Shown here in pieces: positions 55,080 to 63,384 of a stretch of 64,000 bases of DNA. Positions within the stretch are counted from its first letter, which is position 1. Each line of letters begins with the position of its first letter. The notes below the pieces were generated by a model. That model ran no database searches. It was not told the DNA's origin and saw only the letters and a list, made by a program, of their open reading frames with translations. The stretch covers positions 193,318 through 257,317 of the forward strand of contig JANQQK010000028.1 in assembly GCA_028289375.1 (NCBI GenBank), read 5' to 3'. This stretch comes from Phycisphaerae bacterium. GTDB lineage: Bacteria > Planctomycetota > Phycisphaerae > UBA1845. The position numbers and the translations under genes were made by a program.

Positions 55080-56354
55080 CTACTTAATCGGCCCACCCGG
55101 AAACACCGTGCGCAGCTTGCTGATGTCGAATTCTTCGGTCTCTTGCTGATACTGTAGCTGCTCGCGCATCTTCTCAAACTTCGGGTCAGGTCCGACATTC
55201 AATCGCAGCACTGTCCCGGTGGGCAAGTAGATCTTCTTAACGCCACTTTGGGCGAACAACTTCGCCCGTGCATTCTGCCACAGACGTTCCTTCAGAAGTT
55301 CCGGCTGCGCGCGATACTCATCCAGCAGGGCATCATACTCTTCCTTGTCCGATTGCATACGCTGCACGACGGACGTGAAATACCCCTGCGATTGACGCAC
55401 CAATCGACCCGCAAACCCGGACGCCTCTTTCTCGACTACTTGATTCACACGCTGGGTCAATGCGGCGACTTGGGGCTCATCTCCCCGGGCATTGGCGTCA
55501 TCAAGCTCGTCCAAGAGCGCGATCAGCTTCTCGTGTACGGCACCTGCCGTCTGGTTCAGCAACTCCTTCGCGGTCTGCTGGGCCCCCCGAATCGCGGCTT
55601 CCTTCTGATTTTCCGCCTTCGTCACATTGCTGAACGCGCTGAGCGTCTGCACCGGTGGTGTCGATTCGGGAATCTCAACAGACTCGACCACGATGCCGGT
55701 CTGCAAGTCAGTCAACGCGCGGTTAAGACGCACCTTCACGTTATCACGAATATCGGTCAGCTTCTTACGCGTGGCCTCCTCGGTGGTATAGCCACCAACC
55801 ACGTGCACCGCGGCGTTCTCAAGCAGATGCGTGATGATCTCCTCGGCCTTGCTGTCATGATCGTCTGCGACAAGTCGCACGTAGTTCTGAATGTCGTCAA
55901 TACGGTAGGTCACGTGCCACCGCACATGCACGAGGCCGCGATCCGCCGTCAGCAGCGCACCATCACGCATCGGATGCAGGCCGCGACGCCGCATCAGAGT
56001 TGAAAGCGCCTGACCTTTCTCATTCTCCGCAAGGTGCAGCCAATTACTCTCAATGTTCAGCGAGTTTGTCTGCCGCACCGGCAGCGTCAGCTTTTCATCG
56101 ATCGGTTCGGGAAGGGCCCATTGAAATCCCGGATCGCGCACGCCGGCGCTGTCCGGCTTGCCAAGTCGCAACACGATCGCCTGCTCATTCTGCTCGACCA
56201 TGAACATGCCCGACGCAAAGAACAGAACGACCATCACGAGGATCGCAAACTTGAGAATGCGAAAACTCGTCTTCAGCGCATCGGCCAATGACTGCTGCGC
56301 CGGATCAAACGGATCACCTGAAGGATCGCGCGGATCGAGGGGCTGCGTGCTCAT
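55080..56354 (-). CDS. SPFH/Band 7 protein (HflK-like)
   Basis: A protein of 424 residues. A cytoplasmic N-terminal tail is followed by a membrane helix at about 40-58 (FAILVMVVLFFASGMFMV), then the Band 7 domain (EQNEQAIVLRLGKPD, VHVRWHVTYRIDD) and a coiled-coil C-terminal part. HflK and HflC form a large membrane assembly around FtsH. The ATG at 56354 overlaps the stop codon of the upstream hflC-like gene (TAATG), which fixes the start. The C-terminal stretch differs from enterobacterial HflK. Confidence 0.85.
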   Translation of the reverse strand: MSTQPLDPRDPSGDPFDPAQQSLADALKTSFRILKFAILVMVVLFFASGMFMVEQNEQAIVLRLGKPDSAGVRDPGFQWALPEPIDEKLTLPVRQTNSLNIESNWLHLAENEKGQALSTLMRRRGLHPMRDGALLTADRGLVHVRWHVTYRIDDIQNYVRLVADDHDSKAEEIITHLLENAAVHVVGGYTTEEATRKKLTDIRDNVKVRLNRALTDLQTGIVVESVEIPESTPPVQTLSAFSNVTKAENQKEAAIRGAQQTAKELLNQTAGAVHEKLIALLDELDDANARGDEPQVAALTQRVNQVVEKEASGFAGRLVRQSQGYFTSVVQRMQSDKEEYDALLDEYRAQPELLKERLWQNARAKLFAQSGVKKIYLPTGTVLRLNVGPDPKFEKMREQLQYQQETEEFDISKLRTVFPGGPIK

Positions 56355-57310
56355 TACTCGGCCTCTCCCGTCTTGTCGCGCAGTTTCTCGCCCATGCTGA
56401 TTTCCTGATCGGATGTCGGCGGCGTCATCGTGGAGAACAGATCGATCGACCAAGGCGATAGGCCGCGGTCATCAAGGATCAGCGTTGTCTCGTTCGCAAA
56501 GGTCTGCGACAACGCGTTGATCTTGTCGAGGAAAATGCGCAGCTCCGGATACTCCTGGAACTGCTTGTAAATCTCGCTGACAACCCGCTCGCCTTCGTTG
56601 CGAATCTCATCCGCCCGACGACGCGCCACAGACAAAATGCGCTCACGCGACGCTTCCGCCGACGCGATGATCTGATCGGCTTGGGCGCTGCCCTCAGCCT
56701 GATATGTCGCCGCCTTGATCTGCTCAGCCTTTTTCATGCTGTCGAAAATAGCTTCGGTCACTGACTGTGGCAGCGTCAGCTTCGTGATCCCGAAACTCTT
56801 GATACGAACACCATGCCGCTCCATCCACACGTCGGAGACGCGGTTCAGCATCGTATCTTCAATGTCGCGCAGCTTACGCTCGCCTGGGCGCGTCGACACG
56901 AAGTTCGCAAAATCGTACTGACCGACGACCGCCTTCTTCTCCGACCGAATCGCCTCACGCAACGTCTTCTCGCCATCCTCGACGCCGCGCGGGAAGCTCC
57001 GGTGGAACTTGTACGGCTCATCGATGCTCCAAAGCGTCGCCGTGGTGATGATTACGTTCTTGCTGTCCGCCGTGATCGTCTCCTCGGTCTTGTCCTCCAG
57101 CACGCGAAGGCGGCTGTCGAACTTCACCACGCTCTGAATCGGCCAGGGCATCTTGAAGTAAAGCCCAGGCTCCTTCTGTGCTTCGTCGTCCGGCTCGCCA
57201 AACGTTTTCTTGATCGCCACTTCCGTGAAGCGCACCTGATAGGTGCACATGTAAAAGCCAAGAATGGTCACGACGACCAAACCAGCCAATAGTGTTGGGA
57301 GATTACGCAT
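56354..57310 (-). CDS. hflC: SPFH/Band 7 protein (HflC-like)
   Basis: A protein of 318 residues. The N-terminal membrane helix (LLAGLVVVTILGFYMC) is followed by the Band 7 domain (RFTEVAIKKTFGEPD, GLYFKMPWPIQSVVKFDSR) and a helical part rich in Ala, Glu and Arg (AEQIKAATYQAEGSAQADQI). GLYFKMPWP is close to the HflC motif. It sits between two HflK-like genes. The two other SPFH genes in the operon have the same GLxFKMPWP pattern or a variant. Confidence 0.87.
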   Translation of the reverse strand: MRNLPTLLAGLVVVTILGFYMCTYQVRFTEVAIKKTFGEPDDEAQKEPGLYFKMPWPIQSVVKFDSRLRVLEDKTEETITADSKNVIITTATLWSIDEPYKFHRSFPRGVEDGEKTLREAIRSEKKAVVGQYDFANFVSTRPGERKLRDIEDTMLNRVSDVWMERHGVRIKSFGITKLTLPQSVTEAIFDSMKKAEQIKAATYQAEGSAQADQIIASAEASRERILSVARRRADEIRNEGERVVSEIYKQFQEYPELRIFLDKINALSQTFANETTLILDDRGLSPWSIDLFSTMTPPTSDQEISMGEKLRDKTGEAE

Positions 57311-57337
57311 CGGTGTCTGACTCCAAAAAGATTCCCG

Positions 57338-59473
57338 TTACTTGCCGAGTTCCGGTTCCGACAGATCCAGCGATCCTGCCTGTTTGCCGTCCCATTCAAT
57401 AATCACGCCGTCGCGCGTCCGATCGCCGACCAGGATGAACTTCCGCAACCGCGGCAGTTCCACCTGCAACGCATCCAACCAACGACGAACCTGAAACAAC
57501 TCCGGTGCCGCACGAAACGCCACCACGTCATACTTGAATCGACGTGCCTTCGATTCCGCCTCTGAAACAGACGCAGAACTATTCGCACGTGCTCTCGCCA
57601 GCATCGACGCGACGCGTCCACTGGCCGGCGAAATGTTCTTCGACTCATTACCGAACAGAAGGTCATCCAGCCGTTCGCGCGCCCGATCGACTGCAGCCTC
57701 CGCTTCCGCAGATGGCGAAGATTCCAATTCCCCATTCAGACGATCCAGATCCTGAATCGCCGCATCCAACGCCTCGGCACGGTCGACACTCCCCGTCGCC
57801 ATCGTCAGCATTTCATGCGACGTGCCGACAGCCTTCTCGATCTCTGCCGTCTTGCGAAGCTCAGCTGCCACGACCGCCTGAAACGTCGAAGCCACGTCGC
57901 TCTGAGAAGGTGGGTTGGCTTCCTGCAGCGCAACGAACGTGATATCAACGCCGAGATCATGCTCATCGCAGCGACGTTGCAGAACCGTCTTCATCTTCGG
58001 GCCAAACGCCTGTCGCCCCGTACCCATCAATGCCGCGAGGTCCACGCCAGCCGCGTAATCGGAAAGCTCCTGATACGCAATCGACTCGAGCACTTTCCCG
58101 GGGTCCGTGTAGTTGTAAGCGAACGCATGCAGATCCTTGATCTTGTACTCGATCGTCACCGAAATGATCAGCAAACTCACCGCCACGCTGCGCGATCGTG
58201 ACTCGCCACCGGACTCATTGCCGTCAAACGACAGGCGGTCGACATCCGGGTTGGCCACGACCGTCAGAAACTCGGCGTTGACTTCATGGTCTTCAGTCCA
58301 AAGTACGGCGTTCTCGTGGCCATGCGCTTTCTCTTCCTCTTCCGAATGGAACTCACCGATCGTGAGGAAACGCACCTGATCCACCCGCTCACGCATGACG
58401 CGATCAAAAGGCCAGGGCATCTTGAAATGCAGCCCCGGACCGATTGGCTCGTCATGCTCCACAGAGCCGAAGTGCTCGATGTAGGCCGATTCGTCCACGT
58501 CGACAATCACGACCGACGACAGCACCACCAGCGAGATGATCGTCAACGCCGTCAGCGGCAATACCGATCGCTGCAGCAGTTTGTAGAACCACGTGCCGCT
58601 AACCTCGAATCCGAACTGATAGTTCACGGTCTCGGCGATCGAACGCACAATGCCGCCCGGTTCGCTGAACAGACCCAGCAATCGGCTGTCAAACGCCGGA
58701 CGAACCTGCTCACCCGCCCGCCGAGGACGGTAAAGCTCGAGAATCAGATTCACGACGACTTCGATACCAATCAGCAGCATCGCCACTCGCACGACATACG
58801 CCGCCACCGGCTCCGCCCAAAGCGTCAGTGATTTCGCCTGGGCCAACGCGAGTGATATCGCCACCGCCGTGCACGTCAGCGCCGTGCCGATCAGATAACT
58901 GCCACCCGCTCGCAGAATGCGCCACTCCGGCTGACGGGCCATCCCCACCACGTAACGTGAATAGATAAAGCAAACGAAAGCCGCACCGGCAAGGAACAGC
59001 ATCGGCACGAAGGGCTGATCGGTCCGCTGCCAACCCTTCTCCGCCAGAGGCTGACCCCATGACCACGACCAGAACAGCAACGCACCGCCAATGTGGTACA
59101 CGGCCACAAACACGGTGACAGCTGGCACGAGGAACCGATACGTCCACGCCAAACGACGCCGTTCCAGAAGCAGTGATTCATCGCCAACGTCAAAGATGTT
59201 CGTTGCCCGGCCTTCATCGCGGGCACGACGTAGCTGCTCGGTTTCCAGGTCTTCCACGCGCGACCGGCGACGCTGCACGAAAATAAGCAGCAGGAGCAGC
59301 CAGATCGGCACACCACCCAAAAGGTGTCGCCAGACCGCCGCGACCGGGTCCGACGGCGACGCGGTCCACGTCGCCACAAAGAAAATCACGCCGAACAGAC
59401 CCAGTTGGATCAGCAGTCCGGCCATGGTCGTCGACTGTGCCCGCTGCTCGGACGAGGGCGAAACATCGCTCAT
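57338..59473 (-). CDS. polytopic SPFH/Band 7 protein (HflK-like with extra membrane domain)
   Basis: A protein of 711 residues. Unlike ordinary HflK, the first 270 residues contain about six membrane helices (for example LLIQLGLFGVIFFVATW, PIWLLLLLIFV and LVPAVTVFVAVYHIGGALLF), and a last helix near 310-330 leads into the Band 7 domain with ESAYIEHFGSVEH and GLHFKMPWPFDRV. A coiled-coil tail follows. It is the first gene of the six-gene operon. The ATG at 59473 has AAGGATG about 8 nt upstream. The extra membrane domain may anchor or gate the SPFH assembly. Confidence 0.83.
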   Translation of the reverse strand: MSDVSPSSEQRAQSTTMAGLLIQLGLFGVIFFVATWTASPSDPVAAVWRHLLGGVPIWLLLLLIFVQRRRSRVEDLETEQLRRARDEGRATNIFDVGDESLLLERRRLAWTYRFLVPAVTVFVAVYHIGGALLFWSWSWGQPLAEKGWQRTDQPFVPMLFLAGAAFVCFIYSRYVVGMARQPEWRILRAGGSYLIGTALTCTAVAISLALAQAKSLTLWAEPVAAYVVRVAMLLIGIEVVVNLILELYRPRRAGEQVRPAFDSRLLGLFSEPGGIVRSIAETVNYQFGFEVSGTWFYKLLQRSVLPLTALTIISLVVLSSVVIVDVDESAYIEHFGSVEHDEPIGPGLHFKMPWPFDRVMRERVDQVRFLTIGEFHSEEEEKAHGHENAVLWTEDHEVNAEFLTVVANPDVDRLSFDGNESGGESRSRSVAVSLLIISVTIEYKIKDLHAFAYNYTDPGKVLESIAYQELSDYAAGVDLAALMGTGRQAFGPKMKTVLQRRCDEHDLGVDITFVALQEANPPSQSDVASTFQAVVAAELRKTAEIEKAVGTSHEMLTMATGSVDRAEALDAAIQDLDRLNGELESSPSAEAEAAVDRARERLDDLLFGNESKNISPASGRVASMLARARANSSASVSEAESKARRFKYDVVAFRAAPELFQVRRWLDALQVELPRLRKFILVGDRTRDGVIIEWDGKQAGSLDLSEPELGK

Positions 59474-59579
59474 GAATTGGGCATCCTTACGGTCAAACCT
59501 GGAGTGTCATCTTTCAGAGATCGGCGCGGGACGCGCGAACCATTGCAAGCGGCCATTCGTTCTAAAGCTGTGGCCCGCC

Positions 59580-59607
59580 TTGCTCCGCGAGGGTCGGAAC
59601 CTACAAT
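59580..59607 (+). promoter_or_regulatory. sigma70-type promoter of the second ABC permease gene
   Basis: TTGCTC (59580-59585) and TACAAT (59602-59607) lie 16 bp apart; the -10 box matches at five of six positions and is identical to that at 36238. Transcription would start near 59614, about 60 nt before the ATG. Confidence 0.5.
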
Positions 59608-59674
59608 AAATCCCGATCCGTGCCAACTGCCACGGGCCTTTAACCGTCCTACCGAAAGGACTTGCGACAAGGTC

Positions 59675-60643
59675 ATGTTCACCAGACTCGTCAGCATCGC
59701 TCGAAACACGTTCACGGAAACCATCCGACAGCCGATCTACGGGGTACTGCTGTTGGCCACCATTGCCCTGCTCATCATCAACGTCTTCCTCGCCGGGTTC
59801 ACCCTCGAGGATGATGACAAGCTGCTCATGGACCTGGGTCTCTGTACGATCCTGCTCAGCGGTTTGTTCTTGGCAGCTTTTTCTGCGACCGGAGTTTTGA
59901 CCCGAGAAATCGAAAACAAGACCGCGATGACCATTGTGAGCAAGCCGGTGACCCGTCCGGTCTTTCTCCTGGGAAAATACGCGGGCCTGATTCTTGCCCA
60001 GTTTCTCGCGTTTTACATTTCCTTCCTGATTTTCCTGCTCACCATGCATCACAAGGTGCTGCAAAGCGCTGCCGATCCGTGGGATTGGCCGGCGATCATC
60101 TTCGGCCTTGGGTTTCTTATGGTCGGAATTTTCGCCGCTGCAGCAGCTAACTTCTTCTACGGTAAGGAGTTCTCGTCTACCGCGCTCGCGCTGGGCACTC
60201 CGTTGCTGACCGTGGGAACCATCATCACGTCGTTCTTCGACCGTGAATTCCATCCCACGGCTTTCGGCGAGGGTTATTTCGATGCTCAGTTGGTGGTCGC
60301 GGCCATCCTTCTGATGATGGCATTGGCGGTGGTCGCTGCGGTGGCGCTCGCTGTGTCGACGCGGCTGGGACAGGTGATGACCCTGCTCACCTGCACGATT
60401 GTTCTGATTGCGGGATTTCTATCAGATTGGCTGTTTGGGCAATATCGCGACGAGTCGGCGTTCGCCAACCTGCTCTACAAAATCACTCCGAACATGAACT
60501 TCTTCTGGGTCGTCGATGCCGCGGCTGCCGGCGTGGAAGTGCCGCTGCAATTTCTGCTGCACGCCGGAGGCTATGCGGCGTTGTACGTCATGGCCATTTT
60601 GCTCATTGGCGTCGCACTGTTTCAGCGTCGCGAAATCGGCTGA
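59675..60643 (+). CDS. ABC-2-type transporter permease (divergent from the SPFH operon)
   Basis: A protein of 322 residues with six to seven membrane helices. It opens MFTRLVSIARNTFTETIRQP and continues with REIENKTAMTIVSKPVTRPVFLLGKYAGL, which parallels the other permease (RQILMLMAKPLPRWQFVLGKFCG). No ATPase gene is adjacent; the ATPase at 53863-55062 is the nearest candidate. The ATG at 59675 follows AAAGGA at a distance of about 16 nt. Confidence 0.82.
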   Translation: MFTRLVSIARNTFTETIRQPIYGVLLLATIALLIINVFLAGFTLEDDDKLLMDLGLCTILLSGLFLAAFSATGVLTREIENKTAMTIVSKPVTRPVFLLGKYAGLILAQFLAFYISFLIFLLTMHHKVLQSAADPWDWPAIIFGLGFLMVGIFAAAAANFFYGKEFSSTALALGTPLLTVGTIITSFFDREFHPTAFGEGYFDAQLVVAAILLMMALAVVAAVALAVSTRLGQVMTLLTCTIVLIAGFLSDWLFGQYRDESAFANLLYKITPNMNFFWVVDAAAAGVEVPLQFLLHAGGYAALYVMAILLIGVALFQRREIG

Positions 60644-60652
60644 CGTGGTTGC

Positions 60653-61834
60653 TTAGTCAGAATTTGGAATCAGGAGGAAACCGGTGGACTCTCCATTGAG
60701 CATCCCGTTCCCGACGATCATGCCCTTGTCGTTGATGTCGGTTGCGCGGATGAGTTCCCAGCCGGTATCAGCCTCAATCAGGTCGTTCAGCGGGGTCATC
60801 ACGCCCTGATCCCAAACGTATGCCCGCATCAGCCGTGGATTTCCACCGTCATAGAAGCCGCGCATGTTGAAGCAGACGCCGACGACGAGATCGTCGTTGT
60901 TCACGCCCATGGCGTAGACGGAATCCGAACGCTCGCAGGTTCCAAGGTCGACCATTTCCCCATCCCGCCAGATGAAACCGTGCTTGAGGCGATTGACCAT
61001 CGACCATCCGATGACCGTGCCCCGGTCATTCATCGCTTCGGCGTGACTGGCGTAACCTTCGAGTGACCCCAGGTCGGTCGTGGTCATGCCATCATCACTG
61101 ATGAACGCATAGGTATGCCCGCGATCATCCATCGTCGCCATGGTGCCCACCATTTGCCCACGGTTGTTCACATCCGTCAGAAATGCGTGTCCCAATGCAT
61201 AGGCCGTCAAACCCTCTTGCTCCGACCATAGCACCGCCGATTGAATCTGGTTCGAGCCATTTCCGTCACGAGACCACCCACAAACGACGCCATCGTCATT
61301 GACGCCGGTCGCCTCGGTCATCCGAATATTGGCCCCTTCAATCTCGCGGAATTGGCCGTCTTGCCACGTCACGGCGTTTCGCACTCTCGGGGCGGTCTCA
61401 ATCCACCCTGCCACCCGTCCATTACCCGCGACAGCGGTCGCTCCGCTGCGAAGCTCACCTGGCGTCGGCAGTTGCTCAACCTCACCGTCGCGCCAAACGA
61501 CGGCCACCGTTCGTCCGTCGGCGTAGCTTGCCTGGCCCACAACACTACCGTTCTCCCCAATAGCGCTGGGTGCCAACCCCGTGCTGTCCGGAACCGCGAG
61601 TTCGATGACCCGGTAGGGAGCCGATGAGACCGCCTCGATTGACTCCGAGGTCGCATCCGTGCTCGGCGGGGCGGTCGCCGGCGTGGGCGATGTGTCACTT
61701 TCGTCGGTTTCGACAGTGTTCGCGGAGGGTAACGGAGCTTGAGGGTTGGGTTTGGACTGCTTCTTACAACCAGCTGATGAAACAAGCAGGATGAGGAGTC
61801 CAAGCAGACAAAAACGGTTGGTTGGCAGGTTCAA
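60653..61834 (-). CDS. HAF-repeat lipoprotein
   Basis: A protein of 393 residues if it starts at the TTG at 61834. The start is the nearest codon that precedes the lipoprotein signal (FCLLGLLILLVSSAGC), with GGGAA 7-8 nt upstream. After a Pro/Thr-rich linker the protein has repeated HAF-type units such as AFLTDVNNRGQMVG, AEAMNDRGTVIGWSM, YAMGVNNDDLVVG and RATDINDKGMIVGNG, with short WRDGE segments, which probably form a beta-propeller. It is convergent with the permease (9 bp apart). A -10-like TACAAT lies at 61904-61899 on the minus strand, without a clear -35. The function is unknown. Confidence 0.78.
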   Translation of the reverse strand: MNLPTNRFCLLGLLILLVSSAGCKKQSKPNPQAPLPSANTVETDESDTSPTPATAPPSTDATSESIEAVSSAPYRVIELAVPDSTGLAPSAIGENGSVVGQASYADGRTVAVVWRDGEVEQLPTPGELRSGATAVAGNGRVAGWIETAPRVRNAVTWQDGQFREIEGANIRMTEATGVNDDGVVCGWSRDGNGSNQIQSAVLWSEQEGLTAYALGHAFLTDVNNRGQMVGTMATMDDRGHTYAFISDDGMTTTDLGSLEGYASHAEAMNDRGTVIGWSMVNRLKHGFIWRDGEMVDLGTCERSDSVYAMGVNNDDLVVGVCFNMRGFYDGGNPRLMRAYVWDQGVMTPLNDLIEADTGWELIRATDINDKGMIVGNGMLNGESTGFLLIPNSD

Positions 61835-62190
61835 TGTGCTTTTCCCAATTCTTGATGTCCCACTGATGGTTGTTTCGCGCTGCGCATGATCGCGTGAGAT
61901 TGTACGGCATGTTCGCACCGACGCGAGCACGGGGGTATTCAAGTGGCAGTTTAGGTGGTTTTCGTCTTCCGCAATTGAGGGATTCATTTCAAAAAGTTCG
62001 TTGCGATCAAATTGCTGAATTTCTATGCTCGAATCTTGGGCCGGTCCAAGCAAACCTCGTCGTCTGCCGGGGGCGTTGCATAGATTCGCGCCCAAAAGTG
62101 CAGCGTACGATGGTCGAGCGTCCGAGCGCCGGTGTGTGTCGGACAGGCCAATCCACATCAGGACATTCGCGACAGACGGAGGGACCGAAC
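61835..62190. other. divergent spacer with promoter elements
   Basis: About 355 bp between the HAF-repeat gene (minus) and the Cys-rich repeat gene (plus). A promoter for the latter is at 62001-62029, and a -10-like TACAAT for the former at 61899-61904. I saw no RNA gene. Confidence 0.5.
62001..62029 (+). promoter_or_regulatory. candidate promoter of the Cys-rich repeat genes
   Basis: TTGCGA (62001-62006) and TATGCT (62024-62029) lie 17 bp apart, in an A/T-rich stretch. Each matches the consensus at four of six positions. The leader would be about 155 nt. Confidence 0.4.
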
Positions 62191-63354
62191 ATGGGACACA
62201 TTTCCGGAAGTGTGCGTCACAATCGATTGGTGATCACAGTTTGTTCTGCCTTGATGATGATCGGGGTGACCGACGCGTTGGCAGGGGGGAACGCCTGCTG
62301 CCTGCCCGACGGGGGATGCCAAGACGTATCAGGGCAGTTGGAATGCGACTCACTCATGGGGTTCTTCCCCGGTGATGGCCGTCCTTGCGTTCAGACCATG
62401 TGCCCGGCTCCGGCGACCGGTGCCTGCTGCAGCACATCTTTTCCCGGCGGTTGTGGCGACGGCGAGACGCAGGCTGACTGTGAGATGCTCGGCGACGGTG
62501 TCTGGGAGGGGGCGGACACGGTGTGCAACACGTCGGGCGTCTGTGGCTTCGTGGATCCCACGGGTGCTTGTTGCAATCCGAACCTGAAGGGTGGCTGCCT
62601 CGATCTGACCCAGCTCGACTGCGAGTCTGACAAGCAGGCATCCTGGGGCGGCGCGGGTACGACCTGCACGACTCCGGACATCTGTGCACCGCCGACCGGC
62701 GCGTGCTGCGATGACATGTTGATCGGCGGTTGTGCCAACCTGACCGAAGCGGACTGCGAAATGGGCGAGAATGCCTCGTGGCAGGGCGCGGGCACGGATT
62801 GCCAGCAACCGGCGGTCTGTCAAAGCCCTGGCGCCTGCTGTTCTGAGAAGTTTGAGGGTGGCTGCATGGATGGCTTGCTCGAGGCGGACTGCAATTCGCA
62901 GGTTGGAACGTGGGAAGGCGAGGACACGGCGTGCAGCTCGTCATGCGGGAATCAGCCACCGACCGGCGCCTGCTGCAGTGACGATTTTCTTGACGGATGC
63001 ATGGACGGATTGACGTCGTCTGAATGCCTGGCCGCGACCGAATCGATCTGGCAGGGTGCGGACTCCCTGTGCTCGGATCCCGACGCCTGCGAGACACTGC
63101 CGGTCGGCGCGTGCTGTTCCGACGATTTTGCTGGCGGCTGCCAGGATGGGCTGGACTTCTTCCAGTGCAACAACACCGACGGTGCTCAATGGGATGGGCC
63201 AGGTTCGACATGTGCCGACCAGGACGCCTGTGAGCCGCCATCCGTTCCCGTCGCGGGGATATGGAGCATTGTCATGATGGGCATCGCGATGGCTGGCGCT
63301 GTTGGGTTGCTTGTTCGATCGCGTCGTCGCGTCGAATCCGGTGGGGTCGCGTAG
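62191..63354 (+). CDS. secreted Cys-rich repeat protein with C-terminal sorting tail
   Basis: A protein of 387 residues. A signal peptide (LMMIGVTDALAGG) precedes seven repeats of about 45 residues, each starting GACC and continuing GGCxDxL-x5-C and WxGxxTxC; all six or so Cys per repeat could form disulfides. The C-terminus has VPVAGIWSIVMMGIAMAG, a membrane helix and the basic tail VRSRRR, a layout like IPTL/PEP-CTERM sorting signals that exosortases cut. An exosortase is encoded at 19571. The ATG at 62191 has GGAGGG 8 nt upstream. It is 30 bp from a related gene downstream. Confidence 0.8.
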   Translation: MGHISGSVRHNRLVITVCSALMMIGVTDALAGGNACCLPDGGCQDVSGQLECDSLMGFFPGDGRPCVQTMCPAPATGACCSTSFPGGCGDGETQADCEMLGDGVWEGADTVCNTSGVCGFVDPTGACCNPNLKGGCLDLTQLDCESDKQASWGGAGTTCTTPDICAPPTGACCDDMLIGGCANLTEADCEMGENASWQGAGTDCQQPAVCQSPGACCSEKFEGGCMDGLLEADCNSQVGTWEGEDTACSSSCGNQPPTGACCSDDFLDGCMDGLTSSECLAATESIWQGADSLCSDPDACETLPVGACCSDDFAGGCQDGLDFFQCNNTDGAQWDGPGSTCADQDACEPPSVPVAGIWSIVMMGIAMAGAVGLLVRSRRRVESGGVA

Positions 63355-63384
63355 TTGCGTATCACGAGGGAAGGATTGATTCAA

